Shown here piece after piece: positions 24,056 through 50,953 of a stretch of 64,000 bases of DNA. This stretch comes from Candidula unifasciata (lineage: Eukaryota; Mollusca; Gastropoda; Stylommatophora; Geomitridae), in the NCBI GenBank assembly GCA_905116865.2, contig CAJHNH020006668.1, positions 1,077,912 to 1,141,911 on the forward strand, read 5' to 3'. The notes beneath the pieces were generated by a model. The model did no database searches and was not told the origin of the DNA. It was given only the letters and a program-made list of their open reading frames with translations. The position numbers were made by a program, and so were the translations under genes. The first letter of the stretch is position 1. Every line of letters starts with the position of its first letter.

Positions 24056-24734
24056 TGATTGTCAAAAAATGGACACTATTTCCCAAAACAGACCATAAAT
24101 GCAGAAAATCAATTACACAAGAATACAAAAGTGAAAAACAATATCAAAATATGCATTGATTAACAGACTTTTCTCTTCTGTCCTTGTTTTCTGAGGTAGC
24201 TTATATTCTTCTTTAGTCTACCATGTTTAACCCTGGCATGATAAACAAAGAATTCTCAAATACTCCCTCTCAAACGTGCAGTGTATGGATATTTTATATT
24301 ATTCACACTTTTCTCTTTTCATTAGATTTACTCAGTTAAAATATAGACTCACAGGTCGTTCAAGCTTAAAATGAGTGAAAGGACATGTTCTTGGAAGAAA
24401 AGGTGGCCAGTATGATGTTGAGACAGCACCCATTAAATGATATATGGTCTATAAAAATACAAAGCTACCATCACATATAAAAATACGCTACAAGGAGCAG
24501 AAAAATATCCTTTAACCCAGTCACTCCAAAAAAGATCTTTTTTCCGGCATTTAAGGGTTTTGATGACATGATTGCCTTTGGGCAGGGGCCACAACACCTG
24601 AATAAACAGCTTTCATGTTGGCTGTAACTGTATGCTGTATAGATGTGGTGAGTATGGTTATTTTTAAATTGAAAAAAAAAAAAAACTTAAGGTATTATTT
24701 GGGATGAAACATCACATTTTTATCACCATGACCT
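24056..24734. other. No gene seen
   Basis: AT-rich flank of the megasatellite with an A run at 24672-24685. No recognised repeat or exon. Confidence 0.5.
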
Positions 24735-24950
24735 GCCCGGCTCGCTGGCTCAGTTGGTTAAACCTGACTGCACGGCGACCGGGTGACGAACTCCTTGTGG
24801 TCCGGGTTCACGCCGGGGGTAGATATAAAAGCCACATTTCTCCCAGATTTACGGTATCTATCATGGAAACAAGACTGAAGGGTTGCGATATCATTAGTAC
24901 CGAGCCAAAGGGTTAACAACTCATGGTTTCGGGATATTTTAAAAAAAATC
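24735..24950 (+). repeat. F7 tRNA-headed SINE-like repeat
   Basis: A-box-like ctggctcagttggtt, B-box-like gtccgggttcacgcc, and a 3' part (gagccaaagggttaacaact, catggtttcgg) shared with the repeat at 5300-5535. It ends in a T/A run. Confidence 0.65.
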
Positions 24951-25107
24951 ACTGTGACCTGATTGTGACCTCCCTTTGCTCCACATGGCTTAGACAACAA
25001 AAACACTGTACTCATGGTCAAAAGAAAGGACAGCAATCTTTTCATTGCTCTATTTGTATTTAGTGATTACGTCCTTCCCCTAACATTTACCTATAAAAAA
25101 ACTTTGT

Positions 25108-25109
25108 GC

Positions 25110-25142
<33 letters not shown>

Positions 25143-25260
25143 GAATCCATTTTTATTGACTAGACAGCCATGATGTCGCAGTGGCCATCACTATTTGCCT
25201 GTCTTCTTGGTGGTCATGGGTTTCAATCCCCTTGATAGTTATAAAAACTGATCAAGACTC
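25108..25260 (+). repeat. Poly-A run and tRNA-like SINE head
   Basis: About 31 A at 25110-25140, followed by agccatgatgtcgcagtggc and a B-box-like atgggtttcaatcccc. The body is not recognised. Confidence 0.5.
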
Positions 25261-26287
25261 CAAATTTCTTCTGCTTATTCTTCTCTTCCACTAGTTTGTA
25301 GTTAGGGTAGAATTGTGCAGAATTATAATAAAGGTGCATTTTTTTTAAAACAAAATTTGGGAGAAAAAAAGTCATTTTTAAAAAACGAGTTTTATGGGGC
25401 AAAAGGGTTAATCTATTTTACATTTTGTTTTAAAAAATAACAACATAGATCAGTCATGTCTTTTTCTTCTTTCTCCCTTTATTTGCCTTAGGACAGTAGC
25501 TCTCCACCTTCCTAATGCCACGACCCTTTAATACATGTTGTGGCGATCCCTAAACATAACATTATTCTTTTGGCTGCTTTATAACTTCAGTGAATATGTC
25601 TTTATTGATGGTCTTAGGCGACCCCTGTGAAAGGGTCATTCGACCACCAAAAGGGTCAGAACCCAGAACTGTTGCCATAGGAGAACAAGCCCTCAACCTG
25701 GTCAAGCTGTCATCCCTATCCTGTTACCAAGGACCTTATGGGAAGCAAAGAATAGTAACACTGCACACTACCAAGCATGCCATATGAGGCTACTTTGAGT
25801 AAGGCTGAGCTTAAGATTTGCTACTCCATCCAAAAAAATACTTTAGCCACAAAAACCAACCAACTAAGAAAAGTCAAGGAATGTCCCATTTTTATTTTTT
25901 TTAAAAATACAAAAAACAGGGGCATGTTAGGTAATGTGATTTTATTGAAATTTTTGCTTAAAACCAAGATTCAGACACAACTACTCACTCACACAACAGC
26001 AACAACAAAATTAACAGTGTAACAAGTATTGAAAGTGAGCTATGTGTACACAGACTTCCAAGATGCAAGGTCACATAATTGTTTTATGACCAACAACCTG
26101 CATAATGTTTATTATTTCTCAAAGGAGTTGTGACCTTGCTTTCAGACCCAAAATTCCTAACTATGACAGGCCAGGTGTTGAAAACAATAATGGTTCACTC
26201 AACAAGTTTGCACATGGGTCTTCAGTTACTGTCTCTCATTCAGAGTGAGACAGCATAGACAAAGCATCCTATCTGGAGAAAATCCTT
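25261..26287. other. No gene seen
   Basis: AT-rich with several A/T runs. Plus-strand ORFs at 25590-25787 and 25777-26022 have no recognised motif and no clear splice context. Confidence 0.45.
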
Positions 26288-26510
26288 TTCTTTGTGTTCA
26301 CCAGCCATAAACTCTAGCGGAAAGTTCTGGGTGTTAGTCCATTTCAGACTTTAGTCTTATTCCAAAACCTGAGTGTTGCTGCACATCCGTTTCACACAGC
26401 TGGCTTATTTGCATGCAAACTCTTGGTTTCCTGCTTCTCAGGCAGATGCACTTCAAATTCAAAGGATGCCCCCAATGAGTCAACACCCCCCCCCCCCTTT
26501 TGTTGTAGAA
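26288..26510 (-). repeat. F3 SINE-like element
   Basis: Plus-strand text cagccataaactctagcgga, acctgagtgttgctgcacat and gcagatgcacttcaaattca, then a C run at 26487-26498: reverse F3. Confidence 0.7.
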
Positions 26511-26539
26511 GAAGAGGGTTTATTCTTGTTTTTTCCCCT

Positions 26540-26775
26540 ATCAGGTCAATTGATCCATCAGTTTGTCCCCTCCAGCCTGCTACCCACAGTTTTACCATAC
26601 CATCCTGAGATATAAAAATCTCAAGTCTGGATGGCAGACCAACAAAGTAGATCCCAGATACCCCGTTCAACCTTCACCTATAATTAGGGCAGAGGATACA
26701 CTAGCAGTCCCCTTCTTGAGGAATGGGAGGGAGCACCTACAGGAATGTCTGGAGTGCAGCGATGTCAATTCTTGA
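26540..26775 (+). repeat. F8 fragment and LINE-B-like 3' debris
   Basis: Segment cagtttgtcccctccagcct to aagtctggatggcagaccaa parallels 7180-7290. It is followed by ggagcacctacaggaatgtc and gcagcgatgtcaattcttga, which resembles LINE-B 3' end text. Confidence 0.45.
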
Positions 26776-27238
26776 TCCTTTCATTCATTCATTCACTCAT
26801 GCAACGTATCTGTTAAGTTAAGGACCCATGATTCTTTCATTCATTCAATCGTGCAAAGTATCTTTCCTAAAGGACCTTTGATATATTCATTCATCCACGC
26901 AATGTATCTCTGCCATGGTGTAACACTTTCACCAGCGCCTGAGAGTAAAGAGAACAGTAAGGAATTTTTTTTTAAATTGTTGAACAAAATTTTTTTTTTA
27001 AACTAAGAAAACCAAAAAACCTGACACAGAAACAGAACCCTCGTACATCAAGGGTCGCACAACTGTTAAACTAATTCTCTAGCCTCTATACTAGAGATAT
27101 ATTTACAAATATCCCCACATGAATGCCTGGATGGCTTGGCCACACAACACAAGCAGAAAAAGAGCAGGGGCCTCATCAATGACCTGTGAGTGTGTGAGAT
27201 GAAAAACCAGGACTGTGTATGTTTACCACCAAGACACT
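26776..27238. other. No gene; short CATTCATTCA-type degenerate repeats
   Basis: ttcattcattcactcatgca and related phrases recur three times at about 26780-26910. The rest shows nothing recognised. Confidence 0.4.
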
Positions 27239-27276
<38 letters not shown>

Positions 27277-27290
27277 CGGATGATGCGGAT
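27239..27290. repeat. (GAT)n microsatellite
   Basis: About 12 GAT units followed by two GATGCG variants. Confidence 0.95.
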
Positions 27291-27499
27291 CACTGCTGAT
27301 GATCCATATCAAATGTGTTGATTTTGTTGTTGTGATCTCTCAAGAATTTTGATTCTTGTTCTCTCTCTTACTATGCATCTCTCTCTCTCTTGTTCTCTCC
27401 ACTCATATCCCTACTTATTTACAAACATTATCTCTGCTAACATTTGGTCTAATCTACATACAATGCAAAGCAGATATAATAAACCCAAGGGATACTATT
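27291..27499. other. No gene seen
   Basis: CT-rich stretch with tctctctctt at 27358-27400; nothing else recognised. Confidence 0.4.
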
Positions 27500-27635
27500 T
27501 AATGGTGGAGTAGTCGTGGTGCAGCAGCTATAGACACTAGCCTGCGGATCGGAAGGTTGTGGGGTCAGGGCCTGACGGAGCTGGACTGTTTTTAATAAAA
27601 TGACCTTGGCTCCCAGGTCAACCCAGCCTAAAATG
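27500..27635 (+). repeat. F2 SINE, 3'-truncated
   Basis: Head gtcgtggtgcagcagctata and gcctgcggatcggaaggttg, then the linker ggctcccaggtcaacccagc; the element stops after cctaaaatg where LINE-B sequence begins. Confidence 0.65.
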
Positions 27636-28205
27636 TTGAATTAGGAATCGACATCACAGCACTCTGGACACCCCTATAAGCGCTCAGTCCCCATTTTCAG
27701 CAGCAAATAAAGAGTTCCGATTCCGATAGCACCAGTAACTGTCGTGTTGTATATCCGTCTCGCCCTTCCTTGAGTGTTGCGCCTCGGCCAGATCCCCTGG
27801 TAACTCCTCGCGTCATTCTCCTCAAACTGTAATGATTTACTTGAACTTTGCACTGTTCACTCGCTTCCAGAGGGCCCTCACAACGTCTAGCTTAACATAC
27901 ATCAATTCTCCACCAAGTGGTGCAGAACCGGCCAGTCTATCTGCCTACATTTCCCAACACACTTACATTACATGGAGAGAATATCCAAAGGATACTAACT
28001 AACTGTCACTTCTGAACTGATGCTTGCAACTCTGCATGGAGCAAACCTGTCTCCACCTTTCTCAACATGCTCTGTGAGTCGGTTACAATCACGGCATGTG
28101 TGTAATGCTGATTCTCAGGCCAGGGGAAGGCAGCAGTGACTGCCTCCACCTCCATTCTTAAACTAGACATTGTGATATCATATGCCAGGCTTTGTTGCAC
28201 TAAGT
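27636..28205 (-). pseudogene. LINE-B remnant: RNase H domain and C-terminus
   Basis: The minus strand from 28200 encodes MEVEAVTAAFPWPENQHY (RNase H Glu region), then AVIVTDSQSMLRKVETGL with the catalytic Asp. After frameshifts come pieces of GNERADRLAG-like text and the LINE-B 3' end, whose plus-strand form is atcgacatcacagcactctg. The RNase H fold is shared with LINE-A but the sequence is clearly distinct. Several stops; 5'-truncated. Confidence 0.75.
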
Positions 28206-28554
28206 GACTTAAAGCCTTAAAGAGTCACTGTTCAGATTCCAAAACAACAAAAACAAATCCCAGATGCAATGTTCACTTTTATAAAACAGTTCTATCGGGG
28301 GAAACCTAGGGTTACAGGTAATAACCTAGTGTTGTGTACCCGCAGGGGAGTGAACAAATGAACAAACTTGAGTTTCAGAGTCACAAGCTGGGTTTGCAGA
28401 CCCATCTTACATTCAGCCCTTAAAGAACAAAAACACCAAAGTCTTCAACACTAGCATATGCACCATCTTCCTTGTGACATGAACTACCGAACGCAAAACA
28501 GGACTACCTCTGGTTGTACTGGCCCTTTGCCTCTTATGATTATCACTTCAGTTC
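28206..28554. other. No gene seen
   Basis: Spacer without recognised signal. Confidence 0.4.
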
Positions 28555-28830
28555 TCTAGGTCGCGGCGTCCAAGGCAAACGCGTTGCGAGTCCGACGAGT
28601 GATCCAACATAGCGCAATCGAAACCCACTGCTGGCTGCAAGGATTTTTATCGTAGTATGGGGCGTTGCAGGTCGACCCAGCCTAAAATGGGTACCAGGAT
28701 GGCTATTCTGGGAAAGTAAAGATGGCCGGCGTAATGCTGATCACATTACCCATCCATAAAAATATGAGACGCTCTGCCCATATACCCGATGCGCCTAAGG
28801 CGTAATAAGGGATCTTTACTTCTCTAGGTC
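28555..28830 (+). repeat. F2 tRNA-derived SINE
   Basis: Head around ctctaggtcgcggcgtccaa with a B-box-like gcaatcgaaaccc; body ggtcgacccagcctaaaatg, gggaaagtaaagatggccgg and tgatcacattacccatcc; 3' end gatgcgcctaaggcgtaata then gggatctttac. Confidence 0.75.
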
Positions 28831-28904
28831 ATCTTTCTCCATGATATGAGTACAGGAGCATTGCAATGATCTTTGGGTACATGCTTAATATGATAATCTG
28901 CTAA

Positions 28905-29640
28905 AGAGCATCTCGTACATCTAGTATCTAAGGACATATTCCATGATATAGTATAAATGCCATATTCCATGATTTAGTATCAAATGAAATTTGCTAACAT
29001 CCAGTGATAATGCCATATTCCAAAATTTAGTATCAAATGTTCCTGTGTGGGTTTCCAGGGCCCCATTTTTGGGGGAAGGAAAACAAGTATAGGCCCACTG
29101 TTGACTAACTCGTATCTGCCTCCTTCAAAATAGGAGTGCATCTGCCCAAATGGCAAGGAACAGCCAACTGCACATAAATAAGCCAGTAAACTGAATGCAC
29201 GTGCAAAACACAGGCCTGGCACTAAGCCAAAGTCCAAATGTACGAACAATCAGGACTTTCCATTGGAGCTCACAGCCTATGAACAAAGAAGAAGTATCAA
29301 ATGCCGTTTTCTGCAATCTACTGTCTCATGCCATATTCCATGGTATAGTATCAAATGCCATTTTCTACAAGCTATTGATAATGCCATATTCCTTGACTTA
29401 GTACCAAATGTCATTTTCTACAATCTAATGTCTAATGCCACAGTCGCAGTTTTAGTCTCAAATGACATTTTCTACAAGCCAGCATTAATACCACATCCAT
29501 GATTTAGTATCTCTAGTGTCATACCCCAAGGTTTAGTATCAAATGCCATATTCCACTACTTAGTATCAAATGTCATATTTCAACGTCTCATGGTTGATGA
29601 CATATCTCTCATAGTGTTCTAATGTCATTTCCACTTTCTC
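28905..29640. repeat. ~27-bp degenerate minisatellite split by an F3 element
   Basis: Units of atgccatattccatgattta plus gtatcaa with many substitutions at 28938-29040 and 29290-29600. An F3 copy (forward; gtgtgggtttccagggcccc to ggactttccattggagctca) occupies about 29042-29292. The word agtatcaaatg flanks it at 29029-29039 and 29293-29303, which fits a TSD but is also array sequence. Confidence 0.75.
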
Positions 29641-29779
29641 ATTACTGCAGCATTATTCCATCTTCCATTCAATACAGCTAATTCTACAAAGCCTCTTCTC
29701 TCACACACTGAAACTCTGATTCTAAAATGCCCCAATATCCACAAAATAAAGCTAATCTGGCCCCTTGCTCCCACAGATG
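29641..29779. other. Transition into the 38-bp array
   Basis: Contains eroded array words (actctgattctaaaatgccc). Confidence 0.4.
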
Positions 29780-30785
29780 ACAATTATAACTCTATAATGC
29801 CACATGCTCAACACTTTATAATTATAACTCTATAATGCCCCATCTCCCACACATTAAAACTCTAATTCTATAATGCTCCATCTCCCACACATTACAACTC
29901 TAATTCTATAATGCACTATCTCCCCCACATTACAACTCTAATTCTATAATGCCCCATCTCCCACACATTACAACTCTAATTCTATAATGCTCTATCTCCC
30001 ACACATTACAACTCTAATTCTATAATGCCCCATCTCCCACACATTACAACTCTAATTCTATAATGCTCTATCTCCCACACATTACAACTCTAATTCTATA
30101 ATGCCCCATCTCCCACACATTACAACTCTAATTCTATAATGCCCCATCTCCCACACATTACAACTCTAATTCTATAATGCCCCATCTCCCACACATTACA
30201 ACTCTAATTCTATAATGCCCCATCTCCCACACATTACAACTCTAATTCTATAATGCTCCCTCTCCCACACATTACAACTCTAATTCTATAATGCTCCATC
30301 TCCCACACATTACAACTCTAATTCTATAATGCCCCCTCTCCCACACATTACAACTCTAATTCTATAATGCTCCATCTCCCACACATTACAACTCTAATTC
30401 TTTAATGCTCCATCTCCCACACATTACAACTCTAATTCTATAATGCTCCATCTCCCACACATTACAACTCTAATTCTATAATGCTCCATCTCCCACACAT
30501 TACAACTCTAATTCTATAATGCCCCATCTCCCACACATTACAACTCTAATTCTATAATGCTCCATCTCCCACACATTACAACTCTAATTCTATAATGCCC
30601 CATCTCCCACACATTACAACTCTAATTCTATAATGCTCCGTCTCCCACACATTACAACTCTAATTCTATAATGCTCCATCTCCCACACATTACAACTCTA
30701 ATTCTATAATGCTCCGTCTCCCACACATTACAACTCTAATTCTATAATGCTCCATCTCCCACACATTACAACTCTAATTCTATGA
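29780..30785. repeat. 38-bp minisatellite
   Basis: About 26 units of ataatgctccatctcccaca plus cattacaactctaattct. The variable positions are gctc/gccc and catc/tatc/gtc. Units at both ends are eroded. Confidence 0.97.
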
Positions 30786-31440
30786 TGCCCAATTTCATAC
30801 AAAAGGTGACTAATTTTACAGAGCCACATCTCCCTACATTACAAATCTAATATTAAAATACCCCACCTTACACAAAATGCAGCTTATGCTACACAGCCTT
30901 ATCACCAATATCAGAGAGAGAGAGATCTGAATCTTGTTACTGCTACAAGTTCAAACTTGTCCTTAAAGTCAAAACGATCAAACCTACTGTCCCAGATTTG
31001 ATCTAAAATGGCTCTAAATTCTCCACAGTGGCCGTTCATTCACTGAAAGGGTCACACAAAACGGCATAGTTCCAGTGGAAATGCCAAAGCATCTGCACTT
31101 TTAAAGGATGGCCTCTGCAATCGAACCGACAACCTTCCCAGCATAAGGCAACTGCATCGTGATGGAGACCCCTCATTTGCTGCAAGTTTATAACCAACAA
31201 CAGAACTGATTCAAAGATTTAATAGAAACATTAGCTATAGTTAAAGGTAAATAAAAGAAAAAGCTGGCATGAAGGAAACTGGTCATCTAACCTCATAAAA
31301 CTGACCCAGTATACGTATAAGTTCTAGGGTTGTTACTTGTACAGAACTATCACAATAAAGGACTGTGCCAATATCTGTCAACATCCATTAACTAATTACA
31401 CACAAGAACTCACATTTGTATTAAACATACCAATGTTAAG
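30786..31440. other. No gene seen
   Basis: AT-rich spacer with a GA run at 30914-30925; no recognised feature. Confidence 0.5.
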
Positions 31441-31963
31441 TTGCAAAAATATCATAAACTGTAGATATATCATGTACAATCTGTAAATACATAATCACAT
31501 ACACACTGGAGATACATTACATACTAGATATATTACATACAAACTGTGGGTACATCACTAATAAACTAGACAAATTACCACATACAAACTGATGATATAT
31601 CATGTACAATCTGTAGATACATCATCACAAACACACTGGAGATGCATCACATACAAACTAGGTATATTACATACAAACTGTAGGTACATCACTAGTAAAC
31701 TAGATACATCACCACATACAAACTGTAGATAAATCACCACATACAAACTGTAGATAAATCACCACAGACAAACTGTAGATAAATCACCACATACAAACTG
31801 TAGATAAATCACCACATACAAACTGTAGATAAATCACCACAGACAAACTGTAGATAAATCACCACATACAAACTGTAGATAAATCACCACAGACAAACTG
31901 TAGATAAATCACCACATACAAACTGTAGATAAATCACCACATACAAACTGTAGATAAATCACC
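31441..31963. repeat. 25-bp minisatellite, left part
   Basis: Degenerate units from 31441. From about 31720 come regular 25-bp units accacatacaaactgtagat plus aaatc, with cacag variants. Every unit next to the LINE ends AAATC. Confidence 0.95.
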
Positions 31964-33264
31964 CAGGAAAAGTGTCAAGAATAAAGCTGCAGCCTCTATT
32001 CTACCTTCATAGACCTCACAAAGGCCTTTGATACAGTCAGTAGAGGACCTCACAAAGGCTTTTGATACAGTCAGTAGAGAACCTCACAAATGCCTTTGAT
32101 ACAGTCAGTAGAGGAGGACTGTGGAAAATCAAGGCTAAATTTGGCTGTCTTCAGAAGTTTATCAGGATTGTACAGCAGTTCCATGAAGGTGTGCAGGCCA
32201 GAGTGCTGGAGAAAGGAAAATTGTCAGACCCTTTCCCTGTCTCAAATGGCTTAAAGCAGGGATGTGTGCTTGCACCAGCCTTGTTTAGTATGAAATTTGC
32301 TGCAATGCTTGCCTTTGATGATGACGATCCAGGACTGTGCTGTAAATTCCAGATGAGGCCAGAATGCAGATGAATAGATTTTCTGAACCTGTACCAACTT
32401 TAGGCTAACTATCAACACTGATAAAATTGTTGTTATTTATCTACCAGCTCACAAAAAAAAATTACTGCGATCACACTATCACCTTAAATATACAAAAGTT
32501 AAATGTAGTCAATAGATTCACTTATCTTGGCAGTACCCTACCCCAGAGAGTCAACGCTGACAATGAGATCAATGCTAGAATCTCAAAGGCCAGCAGCAGT
32601 TTCGGCAGACTTTATTACCAGCGTCTGGAATAGAAGTTCCAGTACTACTCTACGCTTGCAAAATGTGGACTGTCTTTCAGCAACATGCTAAAAAGTTGAA
32701 TCAGTTACACATAACTTGTTTCAGAAAGCTGCTCAAAATCAAATGGCAAGATAGGATACCAAACACTGTGGTTCTTGATAGCGCAAACCCGCATGATACT
32801 GAAGAATTATCAGCTGCGTTTGGCTGATCACCTAACCCGCATGCCACACTTTTGCCTCATAAAGAGAGTATTTTATAGTGAGCTCCAGCAAGGGAAGAGG
32901 TCCCAGGGAGGACAGAAAAAGCGCTATAAGGACACTCTCAAAACTGCTCTCAATTCTTTTTGCATCAACACAGCGACATGGGAGGCTGCTGCACAGGACC
33001 GTTCTGGGTGATGTAGATCCCTCAGGCATGGCGCATCAGCCTGCCAGGCAGCTGAGGTTGCACAGGCAGAGAAATGGAGGCAGACTAAAAAGAATTGTAT
33101 CGCTAATCACACCTATACTGCGGCTTCCCCCTGTTGTCCGCACTGCTCAAGAACTTTCCAGTCTCATAATGGACTAATCAGCCATCTTTGTACTCATAAT
33201 CATTGATCATTGCTACTTTGGATGAAAAATGGTCTTCATCACTCGTGATGGATGAATAACAACA
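31964..33264 (+). pseudogene. LINE-D, 5'-truncated ORF2 (reverse transcriptase to C-terminal zinc finger)
   Basis: A non-LTR retrotransposon insertion inside the 25-bp array. In order: the RT core phrase KAFDTVSRGGLWKI with QGCVLAPALFSM (32080-32300); FTYLGSTLPQRVNADNEINA (about 32517-32577); the C-terminal RMPHFCLIKRVFYSELQQGK and SQGGQKKRYKDTL (32840-32950); and a final C2H2 finger (CPHC, 12 residues, H, three residues, H) at 33138-33197 ending at a TGA (33204-33206). The YADD catalytic box was not found; that region is deleted. Frameshifts and stops make it non-functional. The 3' end is gatgaataacaacaa. No TSD can be read because both flanks are satellite. Confidence 0.88.
32012..32113 (+). 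repeat. 34-bp triplication inside LINE-D
   Basis: Three adjacent copies of a unit starting gacctcacaaaggcctttga and including tacagtcagtagag, at about 32012, 32046 and 32080. They repeat the KAFDTVSR codons of the RT; 34 is not a multiple of three, so each copy changes frame. Confidence 0.85.
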
Positions 33265-33899
33265 ATACATCACCACATACAAACTGTAGATACATCACCA
33301 CACACAAACTGTAGATACATCACCACATACAAACTGTAGATACATCACCACATACAAACTGTAGATACATCACCACATACAAACTGTAGATACATCACCA
33401 CACACAAACTGTAGATACATCACCACACACAAACTGTAGATACATCACCACATACAAACTGTAGATACATCACCACATACAAACTGTAGATACATCACCA
33501 CATACAAACTGTAGATACATCACCACATACAAACTGTAGATACATCACCACATACAAACTGTAGATACATCACCACATACAAACTGTAGATACATCACCA
33601 CATACAAACTGTAGATACATCACCACACACAAACTGTAGATACATCACCACATACAAACTGTAGATACATCACCACATACAAACTGTAGATACATCACCA
33701 CATACAAACTGTAGATACATCACCACATACAAACTGTAGATACATCACCACATACAAACTGTAGATACATCACCACATACAAACTGTAGATACATCACCA
33801 CATACAAACTGTAGATACATCTCCACATACAAACTGTAGATACATCTCCACATATAAACTGTAGATACATCACCACACACAAACTGTAGATACATCACA
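33265..33899. repeat. 25-bp minisatellite, right part
   Basis: About 25 units of accacatacaaactgtagat plus acatc. Every unit ends ACATC, unlike the AAATC units left of LINE-D. Confidence 0.97.
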
Positions 33900-34119
33900 G
33901 AGTTGGTGCTTCTTTGTTCGTTCTCAAACAAATTGAACACAGGAGAAATGAAGAAACAGTTTACAAGTCATCACAAAGCCTATATTGCAGGACGCAGCAT
34001 GAAGGGGAAGCTATTCCCGTACATTTGCATCATCAAATTAACCTCTGGGTCACAGGTTGTAGGTGTCAGCTTATCATCCGATTCCCCCCAACCTCTCCGG
34101 TATTCAAAAGGCTTAGAGA
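33900..34119. other. No gene seen
   Basis: Short overlapping plus-strand ORFs without recognised motifs. Confidence 0.4.
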
Positions 34120-34335
34120 CCCATGGTGGTACAGTGGCTAGACCCTAGCCTGTCAACCTGAAGGTCCTGGGTTCAAATCCACAGTGAGGTTGATTTTTAT
34201 TCTCGGCCTAGGGCTCCCAGATCGATCAAATTTAGTGCTAGTTGGTCTGTAAACAAAACAACAACAAAAATAAAAAATAAAACGGGTTCGATACCACATG
34301 CCTGATAGAGTGAAAAAAATCCTTTACTTTATTAA
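34120..34335 (+). repeat. tRNA-headed SINE (F2-like head)
   Basis: A-box-like ggtggtacagtggctagac and a good B box ggttcaaatcc at about 34170, then ctcccagatcgatcaaattt and an A-rich stretch. It ends with the F2-like aaatcctttactttatt. Confidence 0.7.
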
Positions 34336-34679
34336 AAGGCTTCTTCAATATAAAAAAAAACAAAACAATCTGCTCACAGTCGAGTGATGTGGGAGTAACC
34401 TGATGCAAGCAACAACACTGACAGCAAGCTAACCCCTTCTGCTTGTTGAAGATCTCGGTTAAGCCCAACACTGAATGATCTGCCTTGGTGACTGTTTTAT
34501 TAGAGCTTGTCGGACACAAATTATACGCTAGACAAAACAGTGAAAATACAATAAGCAACATGAGGGCTGGGTCGCTCTTGGAGGTTAGAATGTTTCTGTT
34601 AGGTTGGGGATGGCGACAGTTTTATCAGGTAGGTTGTTATACTGCAAGGCTCTAGGTGGTCAGGACGAGAACTGCAATA

Positions 34680-36250
34680 TTCTTGATAACTACAATGAAA
34701 AATTATTGAGGGTGACAATGTCCATGGTGGTTATGATGGAAATTCCAGCATTCCTGATGATACAACAAGTGTTGCAATGTTCTTGATGGTCACCATCTGA
34801 AGTGCAACATGTTTGATGACACAACAGGTGTTGCAATGTTCTTGATGGTCACCATCTGAAGTGCAACATGTTTGATGACACAACAAGTGTTGCAATGTTC
34901 TTGATGGTCACCATCTGAAGTGCACCATGTTTGATGACACAACAAGTGTTGCAATGTTCTTGATGGTCACCATGTGAAGTGCAACATGTTTGATGACACA
35001 ACAGGTGTTGCCATGTTCTTGATGGTCACCATCTGAAGTGCAACATGTTTGATGACACAACAAGTTTTGCAATGTTCTTGATGGTCACCATCTGAAGTGC
35101 AACATGTTTGATGACACAACAAGTTTTGCAATGTTCTTGATGGTCACCATGTGAAGTGCAACATGTTTGATGACACAACAAGTGTTGCAATGTTCTTGAT
35201 GGTTACCTTATATGAACTGCTAATTTTTTGATGACACAACAAGTGTTGCAACGCTCTTGATGGTCAATATGATAAGTGCAACATTCTTGATGATACAACA
35301 GGTGTTGCAATGTTCTTAATGGTCATTCCATATGAATTGTTTAATTTGTATTGATACAGTAGGTGTTGCAATGTTCTTGATGGTCACCTTGTGAACTACA
35401 ACATTCTTGATGATACAACAGGTGTTGCAATAATCTTGATGGTCACAATGTGAACTGCAACATTTGTGATGACACAACAGGTGTTGCAATGTTCTTGATG
35501 GTCACAATGTGATCTGCAATATTTTTGATGACACAAATGTTGTTGCAATATTCTTGGTGGTCACCATATGAACTGCAATATTTTTGATGACACAAAAAGT
35601 GTTGCAATGTTCTTGATGGTCACCATATGATTTGTAATGACACAAAATGTGTTGCAATGTTCTTGGTGGTCACCATGTGAACTGCAATATTTTTGATGAC
35701 ACAAAAGTTGCTGCAATGTTCTTGATTGTTACGGCTGGAAATGCATCTTGGTGGCTACATTCAGAACCAAAACATTCTTGATGATTCAACAGATGTTGCA
35801 ATGTTCTTGATGGTAACAATGGGAAGTGCAATTATCTGGATTGTTACAATGAAGACTGCAATGTTCTTGGTAGTAACAATAAAAACTGCAATTATTTTGA
35901 TTGGTTAATAGACATTGTCATGTTCTTTGTGGTAACAATGGGAATTGCAATTATTTGGATTTTCTTTTTCCAATGATGAGCAATGCAATGTTCTTTGTGC
36001 TTATAATGGAAATTGCAATTATCTGGACTGTTGCAATGAGCACTGCAATGTTTCTGGTGGGAACCAATATTCATGATGCTTACAATCAGAACTACAAAAT
36101 TCTTCAAGATGACAATGGAATCTGCTATAGTATGGATGGCTACAATGAAAACAGCAATGTTCATGATGGCTTCAGTGGGATCTGCAATATTTTTGGTGGC
36201 CGGAATGAGGACGGCAATGTTCTTGATTAGAAATAAGAGGATTAGAATGA
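34680..36250. repeat. ~59-bp minisatellite grading into ~35-40 bp units
   Basis: At 34760-35210 regular units of gttgcaatgttcttgatggt, caccatctgaagtgcaacat and gtttgatgacacaacaag. Towards 36250 the units shorten and diverge to gcaatgttcttggtggtaac-type words. On the minus strand the array starts within about 100 bp beyond the EEIG1 stop codon, so part of it may be transcribed as 3' UTR. Confidence 0.9.
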
Positions 36251-36355
36251 GGAAAGTACTATCCTGCACGGTTAGAATGAGGACAGTGCTGTTCTTGGTG
36301 GTTAGGAAGAGGAGGAAAAGAACCACAATGTGCTTTGTGTCTATGGGACATCAGA

Positions 36356-50953
<14,598 letters not shown>

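Noticed and set aside
19162..24159. Very long ORFs (up to 935 codons) on both strands
   Set aside because: They are translations of a 33-bp tandem repeat; several frames on both strands are open at once, frames change at 32-bp units, and there is no flanking gene structure.
29780..33899. CRISPR-like regularly spaced repeats
   Set aside because: Units are contiguous tandem copies with no unique spacers, in a eukaryotic genome with no cas genes; they are minisatellites.
35892..36326. 144-codon minus-strand ORF downstream of the EEIG1 stop
   Set aside because: It is a translation of the decaying 59-bp repeat with recurring NIAVLI-like units; no independent support.
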